A stretch of DNA of 34,461 nucleotides from RXIX01 sp003989075 (GTDB taxonomy: Bacteria; Pseudomonadota; Gammaproteobacteria; Competibacterales; Competibacteraceae): contig JAKOYN010000107.1 in the NCBI GenBank assembly GCA_029780415.1, forward strand, positions 1-34,461, in the 5' to 3' direction. The first letter of the stretch is position 1, and every line of letters starts with the position of its first letter. Shown piece by piece: positions 26,464 through 34,461 of the stretch. The notes under the pieces were generated by a model that was not told where the DNA came from, searched no databases, and saw only the letters and a list, made by a program, of their open reading frames with translations. Both the position numbers and the translations under genes were made by a program.

Positions 26464-27507
26464 ATGACTGACGAAGAACAATACAACAAAGCGGTCAGCG
26501 AACTTCGCGGCATTGCCGCTCGATTCAAGCCGGGGCAGCGGATTTATGATGAAATTGTTGGATTTAGTGATGAGGTCTTGGCGCGGTATCGTCCGATCTT
26601 TTCGTCCGAGCACATCCCAACCTTGACCAAGGAGGAGTTCACCTCCTTCCTGTATTCGGAGAATAACCATCACTGGAGCGGTCTTTATCGAAAGGGTCTC
26701 GGCGCGGCGGAGGATATGGACGCGCTCCGTCGGGCGCTTGCCCTACTTTTGGACAAAGAGCAACCCATCCGGGAACGGCTGCCGAAAGCGTTGGACCAAG
26801 TCACCGGCCTGGGCAAAGGCATCGCAACCGCGATTCTGACGGTGGCCTATCCCGACCAATACGGCGTCTGGAACAACACCTCCGAAGCCGCGCTCCGCAA
26901 GGTGGGGCTGTGGCCTGACTTTGCCAGGGGCGCGGATATTGGCGGACGGTATGCCAAGATCAACGATCTCCTCGGGCGACTCGCCGCGAACCTGGAAATG
27001 GATTTCTGGACTCTCGATAGCTTTTGGTGGTTCGTGCTGGAACCGCAACCGGAAACGTTGCCACAACCGGTTCTGGAAACCTCGTCTCCCGTCACTCAGA
27101 GCGGCGGGCGCTTCGCCCTCGAACGCCAACTCGAAGAATTCCTGCTGGAGAACTGGGAGCGAACGCCGCTGGCCCAGGAATGGGTCGTTTTCAGTACGCC
27201 CGACGATCCCGAGGCGGGGAACCAATACCCAACCGATGTCGGGCGGATCGACATTCTGGCGGTTCACAAGACGCAACCCCGATTTCTGGTCGTGGAACTC
27301 AAGCGCAACCAGAGCAGCGATCAAACCATCGGCCAAACGCTGCGGTATGTCGGCTGGGTCAAGAAACACCTGGCCCAGAATGGACAGAGTGTGGAGGCGC
27401 TCATCATCGCTCACCAGATCGAAAAAGAAGCGCTTTATGCGATCTCGACCCTGCCCAACGTCAGGATGATGTCGTATGAAATGGAGTTTCGGTTGAAAGA
27501 GTGCTGA
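26464..27507 (+). CDS. HhH protein with C-terminal NucS/DUF91-type nuclease domain
   Basis: In this 347-residue protein, residues about 50-195 form a helical DNA-glycosylase-like region with the helix-hairpin-helix VTGLGKGIATAIL (113-125) followed by VAYPDQYGVWNNTSEAAL. Residues about 215-345 match the C-terminal nuclease domain of NucS/DUF91, a PD-(D/E)xK fold: GRID with Asp263, VVELKRN with Glu278 and Lys280, and the GQTLRYVGWVKKH helix with Gln291. The segment MSYEMEFRL ends the domain. All catalytic residues are present, so DNA cleavage is expected. AGGAAG at 26453-26458 supports the start. The gene is GC-rich, unlike the 3' half of the KAP gene, yet the 40-base gap suggests one transcript. 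No terminator follows. Confidence 0.85.
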   Translation: MTDEEQYNKAVSELRGIAARFKPGQRIYDEIVGFSDEVLARYRPIFSSEHIPTLTKEEFTSFLYSENNHHWSGLYRKGLGAAEDMDALRRALALLLDKEQPIRERLPKALDQVTGLGKGIATAILTVAYPDQYGVWNNTSEAALRKVGLWPDFARGADIGGRYAKINDLLGRLAANLEMDFWTLDSFWWFVLEPQPETLPQPVLETSSPVTQSGGRFALERQLEEFLLENWERTPLAQEWVVFSTPDDPEAGNQYPTDVGRIDILAVHKTQPRFLVVELKRNQSSDQTIGQTLRYVGWVKKHLAQNGQSVEALIIAHQIEKEALYAISTLPNVRMMSYEMEFRLKEC

Positions 27508-27533
27508 CAGGACCATCATGAAATGTTGGTCAG

Positions 27534-27831
27534 TTGAAATATCCCGTGCCATTGGCCGCTTTGAGTTCAAAAACCGCGATCACCAGACTGGTGACCGACA
27601 TCCTGGACCTGCTGGATCGGGACTGGATCGTGTGGGCCAACGTCCTGGAGCTGCTCGCCTACGCACGCGGCCTCAAACCGGTGGTGCGATTGGTAGCGAA
27701 CGCAGCCAGCCGTGAGATTTTTGCCGGCTTCTACCAACGCCAGCAGTGGCCGTGGCGCTGGTCAGCTTTCTGGCTGGAGCCTGTTCTCCATACCCCACTG
27801 AACGACACGTTTACCCGCAGGCTTCTCCGCG
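27534..27831 (+). pseudogene. Gene fragment of unknown function
   Basis: An open frame without a good start reads through TAITRLVTDILDLLDRDW, ANVLELLAYARGLKPVVRL, AGFYQRQQWPWRWSAFWLEP and TPLNDTFTRRLLRERP. It then runs into the hairpin end of the IS200/IS605-like element, so the real C-terminus is probably lost. The composition is protein-like and GC-rich; I do not recognise it. A short non-coding gap (27508-27533) separates it from the nuclease gene. Confidence 0.35.
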
Positions 27832-28206
27832 AGAGACCCCGGCATGAATGCCGGGGAGGGATAGCGGACGGCGCGGCAGTCCCCCTCGTGGGAACTGTTT
27901 AAGCACCGCTCTTTTCGGTAGCATCTTCCACGTCTCCTAATTCAAGACCTAACGCCGGGCTGGCGGGATGTGAAGTCTGTGGAGAGGATGTGAGACCGTT
28001 CGGCTGAGCTCACGGCGAAGCCTGGGGGAGTTGCCGGCTGCGGTTCGAACCGCGTAAGACTCCCCGCTTTGGGGAATCCTATCGGTGAAAACCAAGCCTT
28101 AACTCCTCTGGGCAATCCTCAGTGAAACAGAAAACCCTGATTGTGAGGTCAGGAATCCCCGTCCTTTAGAGCCTGCCCCCGCGTAGGCGGGGGGCGGGGA
28201 GGATGT
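27831..28206 (+). mobile_element. TnpB-less IS200/IS605-like element (PATE-like)
   Basis: About 375 bases are bounded by two hairpins of the kind that mark IS200/IS605 ends. The left hairpin is CCCCGGCAT-GA-ATGCCGGGG (27837-27856) followed by AGGG. At the right, GGAATCCCCGTCCTTTAG (28152-28169), an inner hairpin (28176-28193) and GGCGGGGAGGATGTCAA (28190-28206) form the compound end familiar from this family's right ends. No TnpA or TnpB fits in between. The interior is structured: GCGGTTCGAACCGC palindrome (28040-28053), TCCCC-GCTTT-GGGGA hairpin (28061-28075) and CCTCA/TGAGG (28117-28121 with 28144-28148). It looks like a non-autonomous, palindrome-associated derivative. Confidence 0.55.
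27945..28206 (+). ncRNA. Candidate omega-RNA-like structured RNA
   Basis: In IS605/IS1341 elements, the region before the right end is transcribed as the omega RNA that guides TnpB. This segment has several nested hairpins just before a typical right end, and the unstructured GTCAAGTCAGATCC follows where a guide would begin. There is no tnpB here, so it would have to work with one elsewhere or be a fossil. Assignment is by position and fold only. Confidence 0.35.
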
Positions 28207-28269
28207 CAAGTCAGATCCTGTGCCTTTGAAATCTGTTGACTGTGATCGAGCATCGCACTCGCAGTGGCG

Positions 28270-31200
28270 CTACTGAACAGCCTTACACAGCCTTACCTCG
28301 ACCGCGTGTTCCCGGCGGTCATCGACCAAGGGAATCGCCGGATTGGGCTGCTCGACGCCGTCCACCATCACCTTTGTTCCAGTCTGCCCGGCAGGCAGTT
28401 GCGTGACGGCGATGTGATAGATCGTCTCCCGATAGCGGTAGCGCAGCTTGAACCCGTTCCAATCGGCGGGGAGGCACGGCGCGATGTGCAGCCTGTCCAC
28501 CTCCAGCCGCAGCCCCAGCAGGGATTCCACGATCAAGCGGTACAGCCAGCCCGCCGAGCCGGTGTACCAGGTCCAGCCACCGCGACCGACATGCGGCGCA
28601 ACCGCATACACATCGGCTGCGACCACATAGGGTTCGACCTTGTAGAGCGCAACGGCGTCCGGCGAGCGCGCATGGTTCACCGGGTTGATCATGGCGAACA
28701 ATTCCCACGCCCGTCGCCGGTCGTCCAAGGCCGCGAACGCCATCGCCGCCCAGATTGCCGCATGGGTGTACTGCCCGCCGTTCTCGCGCACGCCGGGAAC
28801 GTAGCCCTTGATGTAACCCGGATTCAGATCCGAGGTATCGAAGGGTGGATCCAGCAATTGGATCAGCCCGCGATCCCGGCGCACCAGGCGCGCATCCAAT
28901 GCTTCCATGGCCCAGAGCGCGCGCGCGCTGTCGCCAGCCCCGGAGAGCACCGACCAGCTTTGCGCGATGGAATCGATCTGGCATTCGGCATTGCTTGCCG
29001 ATCCCAGCGGCGTGCCATCATCGAAATAGGCGCGCCGATACCAGTTGCCATCCCAGCCATGCTGCTCGATGTTCTGGCGCAGCTGCGCCGCCTCCCGCTG
29101 GCAACGCTCAACGAAGGCCAGGTCACCCCGTAAGCGCGCCACCTCGGTGAACCGCGTTAGTACCTCATACAGGAAAAAGCCCAGCCAAATGCTTTCGCCC
29201 TTGCCCCGCATCCCCACCCGATCCATGCCGTCGTTCCAGTCGCCGGAGCCGATCAGCGGGAGGCCATGTTCGCCGAACTGGAGACCGCGCAGCAGGGCGC
29301 GCACGCAATGCTGGTACAGGCTTGCCGATTCTTCCGACCGGCCGGGGAGATCGTAATATGAGTCGTCCTCCGCATTGACCAGGCGGCCTTCCAGGAAGTG
29401 AACCGGTTCGTCCAGCACCCCGGTATCCCCGCTGCCGAGAACGTAGCGGCAGGTTGCCAATGGCAGCCAAAGGTAATCGTCCGAGCAGTGCGTGCGCACT
29501 CCCCGGCCCGCCGGCGGATGCCACCAGTGCTGTACGTCGCCTTCCCGGAACTGACGGCTCGCACAGCACAGCAGGTGCTCGCGCAGGAGGTGCGGCTTGG
29601 TGTGAATGAGCGCCATCAGGTCCTGCAACTGATCGCGGAAGCCAAAGGCGCCGCCCGACTGGTAGTAGCCGCTGCGCGCCCACAGGCGGCACGCCAGGAT
29701 CTGGTATACCAGCCAGCCGTTGGTCAACACATTGAGGGCTTCATCGGGGGTTTCCACCTGCACCGCACCCAGCGTGTGCGCCCAATGTCGCCACACCGCT
29801 TCGAGGCCGGTGCGCGCGGCGGCCGCGCCCCGGCAGCGATGCACCAGGGTACTGGCGTCATCCGCACCACGCCGGCCGGCAACGCCGAGCCTGAAGATGA
29901 TTTCACGCTCTTGCCCGGTGGCCAGTTCAAAATTCACCTGAATCGCGGCGCAGGCATCCAGGGCCGCTCCGACCTTGCCGGACAGTCGTACCCGGTGCAT
30001 GGCGGCCGGGTTTCCGAGCGTGCCGTTGCGCCCTAGAAACTCGGTGCGGTCGCCGCTAACGGTGTAGGTTGAGTCGTCCACATCGAAGAAAGCCACCCGG
30101 TCGGCGAACTCGGTGTTATACGGATTGCGCGCGAACAGCGCGCCACTGGTCGGGTCGATTTCGGTCATGAGGTGCAAGGCCGACTTTGGGCGCAGATCGC
30201 CGAGCACCCATTCCACGTAGCCGGTCGCGGACAGCCGCCGCGGCTGGCCCGACGCGTTGCGCACTTTCAGCACCGAGAACTTGATCGGTGCGTCCACGGC
30301 TACGTACACCCACAACTCCGAGTGGATACCGTCTTCCGTGTGCTCGAAGACGCTGTAGCCGAAGCCATGTCGGCTGACGTAGGGCGTTGCTCCGCCGGCG
30401 GGCAGTGGCGTGGGCGACCAGAAGTGGCCACTCTCTTCGTCGCGCAGGTAAAAGATTTCGCCACCCGCGTCGCTCACCGGGTCGTTGTGCCAGGGCGTGA
30501 GGCGGAACGCGTGGGCATTCTCGCTCCAGGTGTAGGCCATGCCGCTCTCGGAGATGACCGTTCCGAAGCGCGGATTCGCCAGCACATTCGCCCACGGCGC
30601 GGGCGTTGCCTGACCGGTCGCGGTCGTGATGACGTACTCGCGTCCGTCGGGGGTGAAGCCTCCCAGGCCGTTGTCGAAGATTAGAGTGCCACGCGGTACG
30701 CCGGTGGCGGATGGCAGTCCAGGACGATAGTCCCGGGTCGGCCGCAAGCGCGCAACGGCCTGTTCCAGTGGGCCACGCCGCCCGAGTTGTTCTGCCAGCG
30801 TGCCCCGGCTGTCGCTCAGGATGGCGCGCGCTACGGTTTGGAACAGAATGCGATCCTCGCTGGAAATCTGATCCGCGGGCCGGATGAAGATGCCACCGGG
30901 GCGGTCCATCACCTGCGCTTCGACGCCTGCAGCAATCAGCCCCAGGATCTGTTCGTGGAGTTGTTGCCGGTAACCGGCGCGATCTTCATTCCAGATCACC
31001 AGATCCACCGTCAGTCCTTTCAGCCGCCAATAGGCGTGGGCCTGCACGAGCTGGTGGACCAGGGCGATGTTCACCGGGTCGGCAATCTGCAGCAGCACGA
31101 TCGGTACGTCGCCGGAAACCGCGTGGCCCCACAACCCGGATTGCCCGCGGCGGTTCTGGACGAGCACGCTCGCCTCGGCGCGCAGCGTGGCGTTGGTATA

Positions 31201-34200
31201 CAGGATCGAGCTGGCCAGATGTCCGTAGAGTTGCGCGTCGCTCTGGGTGGCATTGAGCTGCCGCAGCACCACCTGGCTATGGGTCCATGCCAGATCGAAG
31301 ACACGATCCGCCAAGCGCTGATCCTGGTATTTTGCGACCAGACTCACGGCAGCCTCGCGGGTATCGCCGATGCCGGAGACCAGATCCACCGTCGCGGTTT
31401 GTTCGGGATCGAGCGTGATGCGATAGCGGATGGCGACCATCGGGTCCAGCACCGAACCGGCGCTGCCCGAAAGCGTCGCGTCCAGGCTCAGCGCCTGGGG
31501 CGCAGCGACGGTGCGGCCGCGGCCGATGAACCGCATCCGGTCCGTCTCGTAGGATGCCGCTCCGCAATCCGCTCCGCGCACCACCATCAGGTGCAACATC
31601 CATGGCGCGTGCTCGTCCCGGGAGCGCGGCCGGCGGGTGCAGAGAATCGCCGGTTGTGGGTGGAGAAGCTCGGTCTGCACGAAGAGGTTGCTGAACGCCG
31701 GATGCAACGCGTCCGCGGTGGGCGTGGCGAGCACGACTTCCGCGTAACTGGTGATCTCGATGATCCTGCGGGTCCGGGAGCGGTTTCTAATACGAACCCG
31801 GCGCAGTTCGATGTCGTCTTCCGGGGACACGACGATCTCGGTATAGGACTCGATCTCGTGATCGCGGCGGCGAAACTCGGCGCGTCCCTCCGAGAAAATC
31901 GCTTCATAGCTGTCCGGCGGTTGGAGCGTCGGCTGATAGGCCGTCGACCAGCACGCACCGCTCGCCATGTCGCGGAGGTAACAGAAGGTGCCCCAGGGAT
32001 CGCGGGTGGCGTCTTCGCGCCAGCGGGTGACGGCGAGATCCTTCCAGCGACTGTAGCCACCGCCCGCGTTGGTGACCATTACGTGGTAGCGGCCATTCGA
32101 CAACAGATGCACTTCGGGTAGCGGGGTGCTGGGGCTGTCGAATACGCGCACCGGTGCCTCCTGACCGCTGGCGGTGGTGCGGATGTCGGTGATCTCGCTG
32201 GTGGTTTGCGAATAGAACGCCGGGGTTTCGGGAATGCGTTCCTGAAGCAGCAGGGTGGTTGCCTGGAACAGCGGGGCCGACTCAAAGCGCTTCTGCATCG
32301 GGCGATCGAGCAGCAGGTAGGCCAGCGCCAGGAAACTCATGCCCTGATGATGGGCCATGAAGGATCGCACGACGGCGCTCGCCTGCCCGCGAGGCAACCG
32401 GGAGGGCGTGTAGTCGATGGCCTCGAAAAAGCCGAATGTTCCTTCAAATCCAGCGGCGGCCAAGCGCTGTAAATTCAGGCACGCAGCCCTGGGTGCCACC
32501 ATCAGCGCGAGTGCGGAGGCATACGGGGCAATGACCAGATCCTCGGCCAGTCCGCGCTTGAGCCCTAAACCGGGCACGCCGAAGGCGCGGTACTGATAAT
32601 TGAGATGCACATCGACCGTGTTGTAGCCGGATTCCGAAACGCCCCAGGGCACGCCGCGCTGGCGCCCATACTCGATTTGCCGGTCCACCACCGTCTGATA
32701 GGTCTGGTCGAGCAGCGTGTTTTCGTAGGTGGGCATCACCAGCAATGGCATGAGGTACTCGAACATCGAACCGCTCCACGACAGGAGCGTCGGCTCGCCA
32801 CCTGCGATGATCAGCAGGCGCCCGAGGGCAAACCAGCTTTCCTGCGGCAGTTGGCCCTGCGCGATCGCCACGAAACTGGCCAGGCGCGCTTCCGAAGCCA
32901 GCAGGTCGTAGTAGCTGGCATCCCGTCGCCGCTCGCTGACGTTGTAGCCAATCGCCAGCAGATGACGTGCCTCGTCGAACAGGAAGTCGTAGTCCATTTG
33001 GGCCAGTTCGCCGGCTTGCAGCGCCAGGAGTTCGAGCGCGGCGATCCGCTCGCGGGCGCGGCGGCTGGCATCCTGCAGGAGGGGACGCAGCATAAACAGC
33101 GATTCGCGCTCCTCAGTCGTGGGCAATAACTCCGCATCAAGCCTGGCCAATTCGCGCAAGGTTGGAAGGGTGCTGATCGGGGGATCGCCGCCAGGCTCAT
33201 GCGGTGCAGTCGGCAACGCAAGCCACGGCGCGAGGAATAGCAACTCCTCCAGTTCATCCCGGCATTGCCGGGCCAACGCTTGCGCCCATCTGCGCGTTTC
33301 ACTTCCATGGCCCGTGTTCAGGTTGCGCACCCCGTCCTCGGCGCTGGTTACCAATGCATCGAGGCACTGCCACGCCGCTGCCAGTGTGGCAGGGCGTGCG
33401 GTGGACGCCGACTCCAGCGCCTGCCGAAAGGGTGCGAACGGGGCCGGCAGGACGCCTTCCGCTGCGTCGATCAGCAGACTGAAGGTATCGCCCATCCCGT
33501 CGAATGACCGGGCATTCAGGATCGGGGCATCGACCAGCGCGAGCAGACCCTGCCGCAAGGTCAGCAGGTGGCCCGCAAGGTTGCCGCTGTCCACCGACGA
33601 GATGTAGATCGGTTGCAGCGGTTGCAGCGACTGGGTGTCGTACCAGTTGTAGAAGTGGCCGCGATGCCGTTCCAGCCCCGCCATGGTGTGCAGCGCGCAG
33701 GTCGTGCGCTCGATCAGGCGTCCGGCTGGCAGGTAGCCGAAGTCGTAGGCGGCCAGATTCGCGAGCAACGACAGTCCCATGTTGGTCGGCGATGTGCGAT
33801 GTGCGACCACGGCCACGGGATGCTCCTGCACATTGTCCGGCGGCAGCCAGTAGTCTTCCGGGCCGACGAAGGTCTCGAAGAACGCCCAGGTCCTGCGCGA
33901 AACCGTGCCTAGAAAGCGGGTCTGGTCGGCCGTCAAATGCGCTTCCTGGCGCGCGAGTGGGCGGCTGATCCACCAGGCGATCGCGGGCGAGAGCAGCCAC
34001 AGCAACAGCATCGGCCCGGCCATGACCAGCACCGCCGGTTTGGCCACCGCCAGACCCAGCGCCGTCACCACCGCGAGCGCGGGAGCAATCCCCATCATCT
34101 GGTGAAAGGCGACGAGATCCCGGCCCCGCTGGCGATCCAGGTCGCCCGAGGAGATCCATTCGAGCAATCGCTGGTGGCTGATCCGCATCCGCCAGAGCGT

Positions 34201-34461
34201 ACGGACCAGGGCATCCACGCTAAAGAACGCCTCGTAGGGCAGGCAAATGATGGCGAAGGCCGCCTGTTCCATGTGCCGACCCACCGAGCGCGCGGCGGCG
34301 GCGAAATGCTGGCTCCAGCGTACATCGCCGGTCTTGCGCAGCAGATTCAGGAGCGAGGTGACCAGCGCCGGGATCAGGAAGATCCCGAGCACCGCCAGGG
34401 TCCAGAACCCCGGCGATGCCATCACCGTCCAGCCCAGCATCAACAGCAGGGTCAGGGCCAC
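28270..34461 (-). CDS. Cyclic beta-1,2-glucan synthase-like protein (NdvB/Cgs type), N-terminus beyond window
   Basis: The 2063 visible residues are the C-terminal part of a giant inner-membrane polysaccharide enzyme; family members are about 2800 residues and begin with a GT84 glycosyltransferase domain, which lies past the right edge. In visible numbering: membrane helices (about 10-35 and 125-165); a glucoamylase-like region (about 570-710) with PWGVSESGYNTVDVHLNYQY and MAHHQGMSFLALAYLLL; two GH94-type beta-sandwich modules (about 780 and 1255 onward, each with a GGYSRWKDL or GGFTPDGREY type start and a YLRD segment); and a GH94 (alpha/alpha)6 catalytic domain with catalytic Asp in IGSGDWNDGMDRVG near 1735. 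In known enzymes these parts elongate, cyclise and size the periplasmic glucan. TAG at 28270-28272 ends it. No terminator is obvious. Confidence 0.9.
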   Translation of the reverse strand: MALTLLLMLGWTVMASPGFWTLAVLGIFLIPALVTSLLNLLRKTGDVRWSQHFAAAARSVGRHMEQAAFAIICLPYEAFFSVDALVRTLWRMRISHQRLLEWISSGDLDRQRGRDLVAFHQMMGIAPALAVVTALGLAVAKPAVLVMAGPMLLLWLLSPAIAWWISRPLARQEAHLTADQTRFLGTVSRRTWAFFETFVGPEDYWLPPDNVQEHPVAVVAHRTSPTNMGLSLLANLAAYDFGYLPAGRLIERTTCALHTMAGLERHRGHFYNWYDTQSLQPLQPIYISSVDSGNLAGHLLTLRQGLLALVDAPILNARSFDGMGDTFSLLIDAAEGVLPAPFAPFRQALESASTARPATLAAAWQCLDALVTSAEDGVRNLNTGHGSETRRWAQALARQCRDELEELLFLAPWLALPTAPHEPGGDPPISTLPTLRELARLDAELLPTTEERESLFMLRPLLQDASRRARERIAALELLALQAGELAQMDYDFLFDEARHLLAIGYNVSERRRDASYYDLLASEARLASFVAIAQGQLPQESWFALGRLLIIAGGEPTLLSWSGSMFEYLMPLLVMPTYENTLLDQTYQTVVDRQIEYGRQRGVPWGVSESGYNTVDVHLNYQYRAFGVPGLGLKRGLAEDLVIAPYASALALMVAPRAACLNLQRLAAAGFEGTFGFFEAIDYTPSRLPRGQASAVVRSFMAHHQGMSFLALAYLLLDRPMQKRFESAPLFQATTLLLQERIPETPAFYSQTTSEITDIRTTASGQEAPVRVFDSPSTPLPEVHLLSNGRYHVMVTNAGGGYSRWKDLAVTRWREDATRDPWGTFCYLRDMASGACWSTAYQPTLQPPDSYEAIFSEGRAEFRRRDHEIESYTEIVVSPEDDIELRRVRIRNRSRTRRIIEITSYAEVVLATPTADALHPAFSNLFVQTELLHPQPAILCTRRPRSRDEHAPWMLHLMVVRGADCGAASYETDRMRFIGRGRTVAAPQALSLDATLSGSAGSVLDPMVAIRYRITLDPEQTATVDLVSGIGDTREAAVSLVAKYQDQRLADRVFDLAWTHSQVVLRQLNATQSDAQLYGHLASSILYTNATLRAEASVLVQNRRGQSGLWGHAVSGDVPIVLLQIADPVNIALVHQLVQAHAYWRLKGLTVDLVIWNEDRAGYRQQLHEQILGLIAAGVEAQVMDRPGGIFIRPADQISSEDRILFQTVARAILSDSRGTLAEQLGRRGPLEQAVARLRPTRDYRPGLPSATGVPRGTLIFDNGLGGFTPDGREYVITTATGQATPAPWANVLANPRFGTVISESGMAYTWSENAHAFRLTPWHNDPVSDAGGEIFYLRDEESGHFWSPTPLPAGGATPYVSRHGFGYSVFEHTEDGIHSELWVYVAVDAPIKFSVLKVRNASGQPRRLSATGYVEWVLGDLRPKSALHLMTEIDPTSGALFARNPYNTEFADRVAFFDVDDSTYTVSGDRTEFLGRNGTLGNPAAMHRVRLSGKVGAALDACAAIQVNFELATGQEREIIFRLGVAGRRGADDASTLVHRCRGAAAARTGLEAVWRHWAHTLGAVQVETPDEALNVLTNGWLVYQILACRLWARSGYYQSGGAFGFRDQLQDLMALIHTKPHLLREHLLCCASRQFREGDVQHWWHPPAGRGVRTHCSDDYLWLPLATCRYVLGSGDTGVLDEPVHFLEGRLVNAEDDSYYDLPGRSEESASLYQHCVRALLRGLQFGEHGLPLIGSGDWNDGMDRVGMRGKGESIWLGFFLYEVLTRFTEVARLRGDLAFVERCQREAAQLRQNIEQHGWDGNWYRRAYFDDGTPLGSASNAECQIDSIAQSWSVLSGAGDSARALWAMEALDARLVRRDRGLIQLLDPPFDTSDLNPGYIKGYVPGVRENGGQYTHAAIWAAMAFAALDDRRRAWELFAMINPVNHARSPDAVALYKVEPYVVAADVYAVAPHVGRGGWTWYTGSAGWLYRLIVESLLGLRLEVDRLHIAPCLPADWNGFKLRYRYRETIYHIAVTQLPAGQTGTKVMVDGVEQPNPAIPLVDDRREHAVEVRLCKAVQ

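Larger units (their letters stand above)
19063..28260. mobile_element. Putative tRNA-associated genomic island (boundaries approximate)
   Basis: From the tRNA 3' end to just before the glucan synthase gene, the sequence differs from the backbone. GC content swings from high to clearly AT-rich (20230-20470, 21790-22280, 22600-23570, 25600-26440). Genes are fragmentary, and an integrase-like stub, a phage-type primase fragment, direct repeats and an IS200/IS605-like end are present. I did not find a second copy of the tRNA 3' end, so the right boundary is only inferred. It is likely several layered insertions and deletions rather than one intact element. Confidence 0.55.

Noticed and set aside
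30787..32121. Plus-strand open frame of 444 codons inside the glucan synthase gene
   Set aside because: Antisense shadow: no family motifs, His/Arg/Asp-rich composition, and the minus strand carries recognisable domains throughout.

Overview
The window looks like chromosomal DNA of a gammaproteobacterium. The GC-rich backbone genes (OxyR with Cys199/Cys208, NADP isocitrate dehydrogenase with the E. coli residue numbering, ValS, DUF2333, DsbC, QueA, HtpX, a CCA-encoding tRNA) all have gammaproteobacterial character. A sewage or sulfur-oxidiser type such as Competibacteraceae or Chromatiales would fit, but that is a guess. I had no database access; family calls rest on motifs read from the sequence.

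Backbone, 1-19062: the end of an unidentified gene; oxyR on the minus strand; divergent icd carrying an unusual C-terminal CBS pair and ending in a strong terminator; a chagasin-like lipoprotein coupled to a large periplasmic-sensor GGDEF-EAL protein; a small lipoprotein with a duplicated domain; valS, DUF2333 and a DUF457-type membrane protein in one direction; a multi-PAS/GAF histidine kinase with its stand-alone response regulator; dsbC divergent from queA; htpX behind its own promoter; and tRNA-Ala(CGC). The backbone shows envelope and redox stress functions (OxyR, DsbC, HtpX) and signal transduction.

Accessory island, about 19063-28260: it begins at the 3' end of tRNA-Ala. It has an 18-codon stub resembling the start of a P4-type integrase, a truncated phage-type primase fragment, a 540-base gene-free AT-rich stretch, a toxin-like membrane protein, a TerB-like protein, and two perfect 146-bp direct repeats flanking an AT-rich gene of unknown function. 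These are followed by a decayed peptide-modification locus: a leader/core peptide with an in-frame TAA, a small partner with a TAA and a C7 frameshift, and a radical SAM gene cut after its GGEPF motif. Next comes a complete-looking two-gene unit, a KAP NTPase with a DUF4268-like C-terminus followed by an HhH protein with a NucS/DUF91-like nuclease domain. The island ends with a gene fragment and a TnpB-less IS200/IS605-like element. The KAP/HhH-nuclease pair is the best candidate for an undescribed (probably anti-phage) system.

Right end, 28270-34461: the C-terminal two-thirds or so of a giant cyclic beta-glucan synthase-like protein (minus strand), with its N-terminal part beyond the window.
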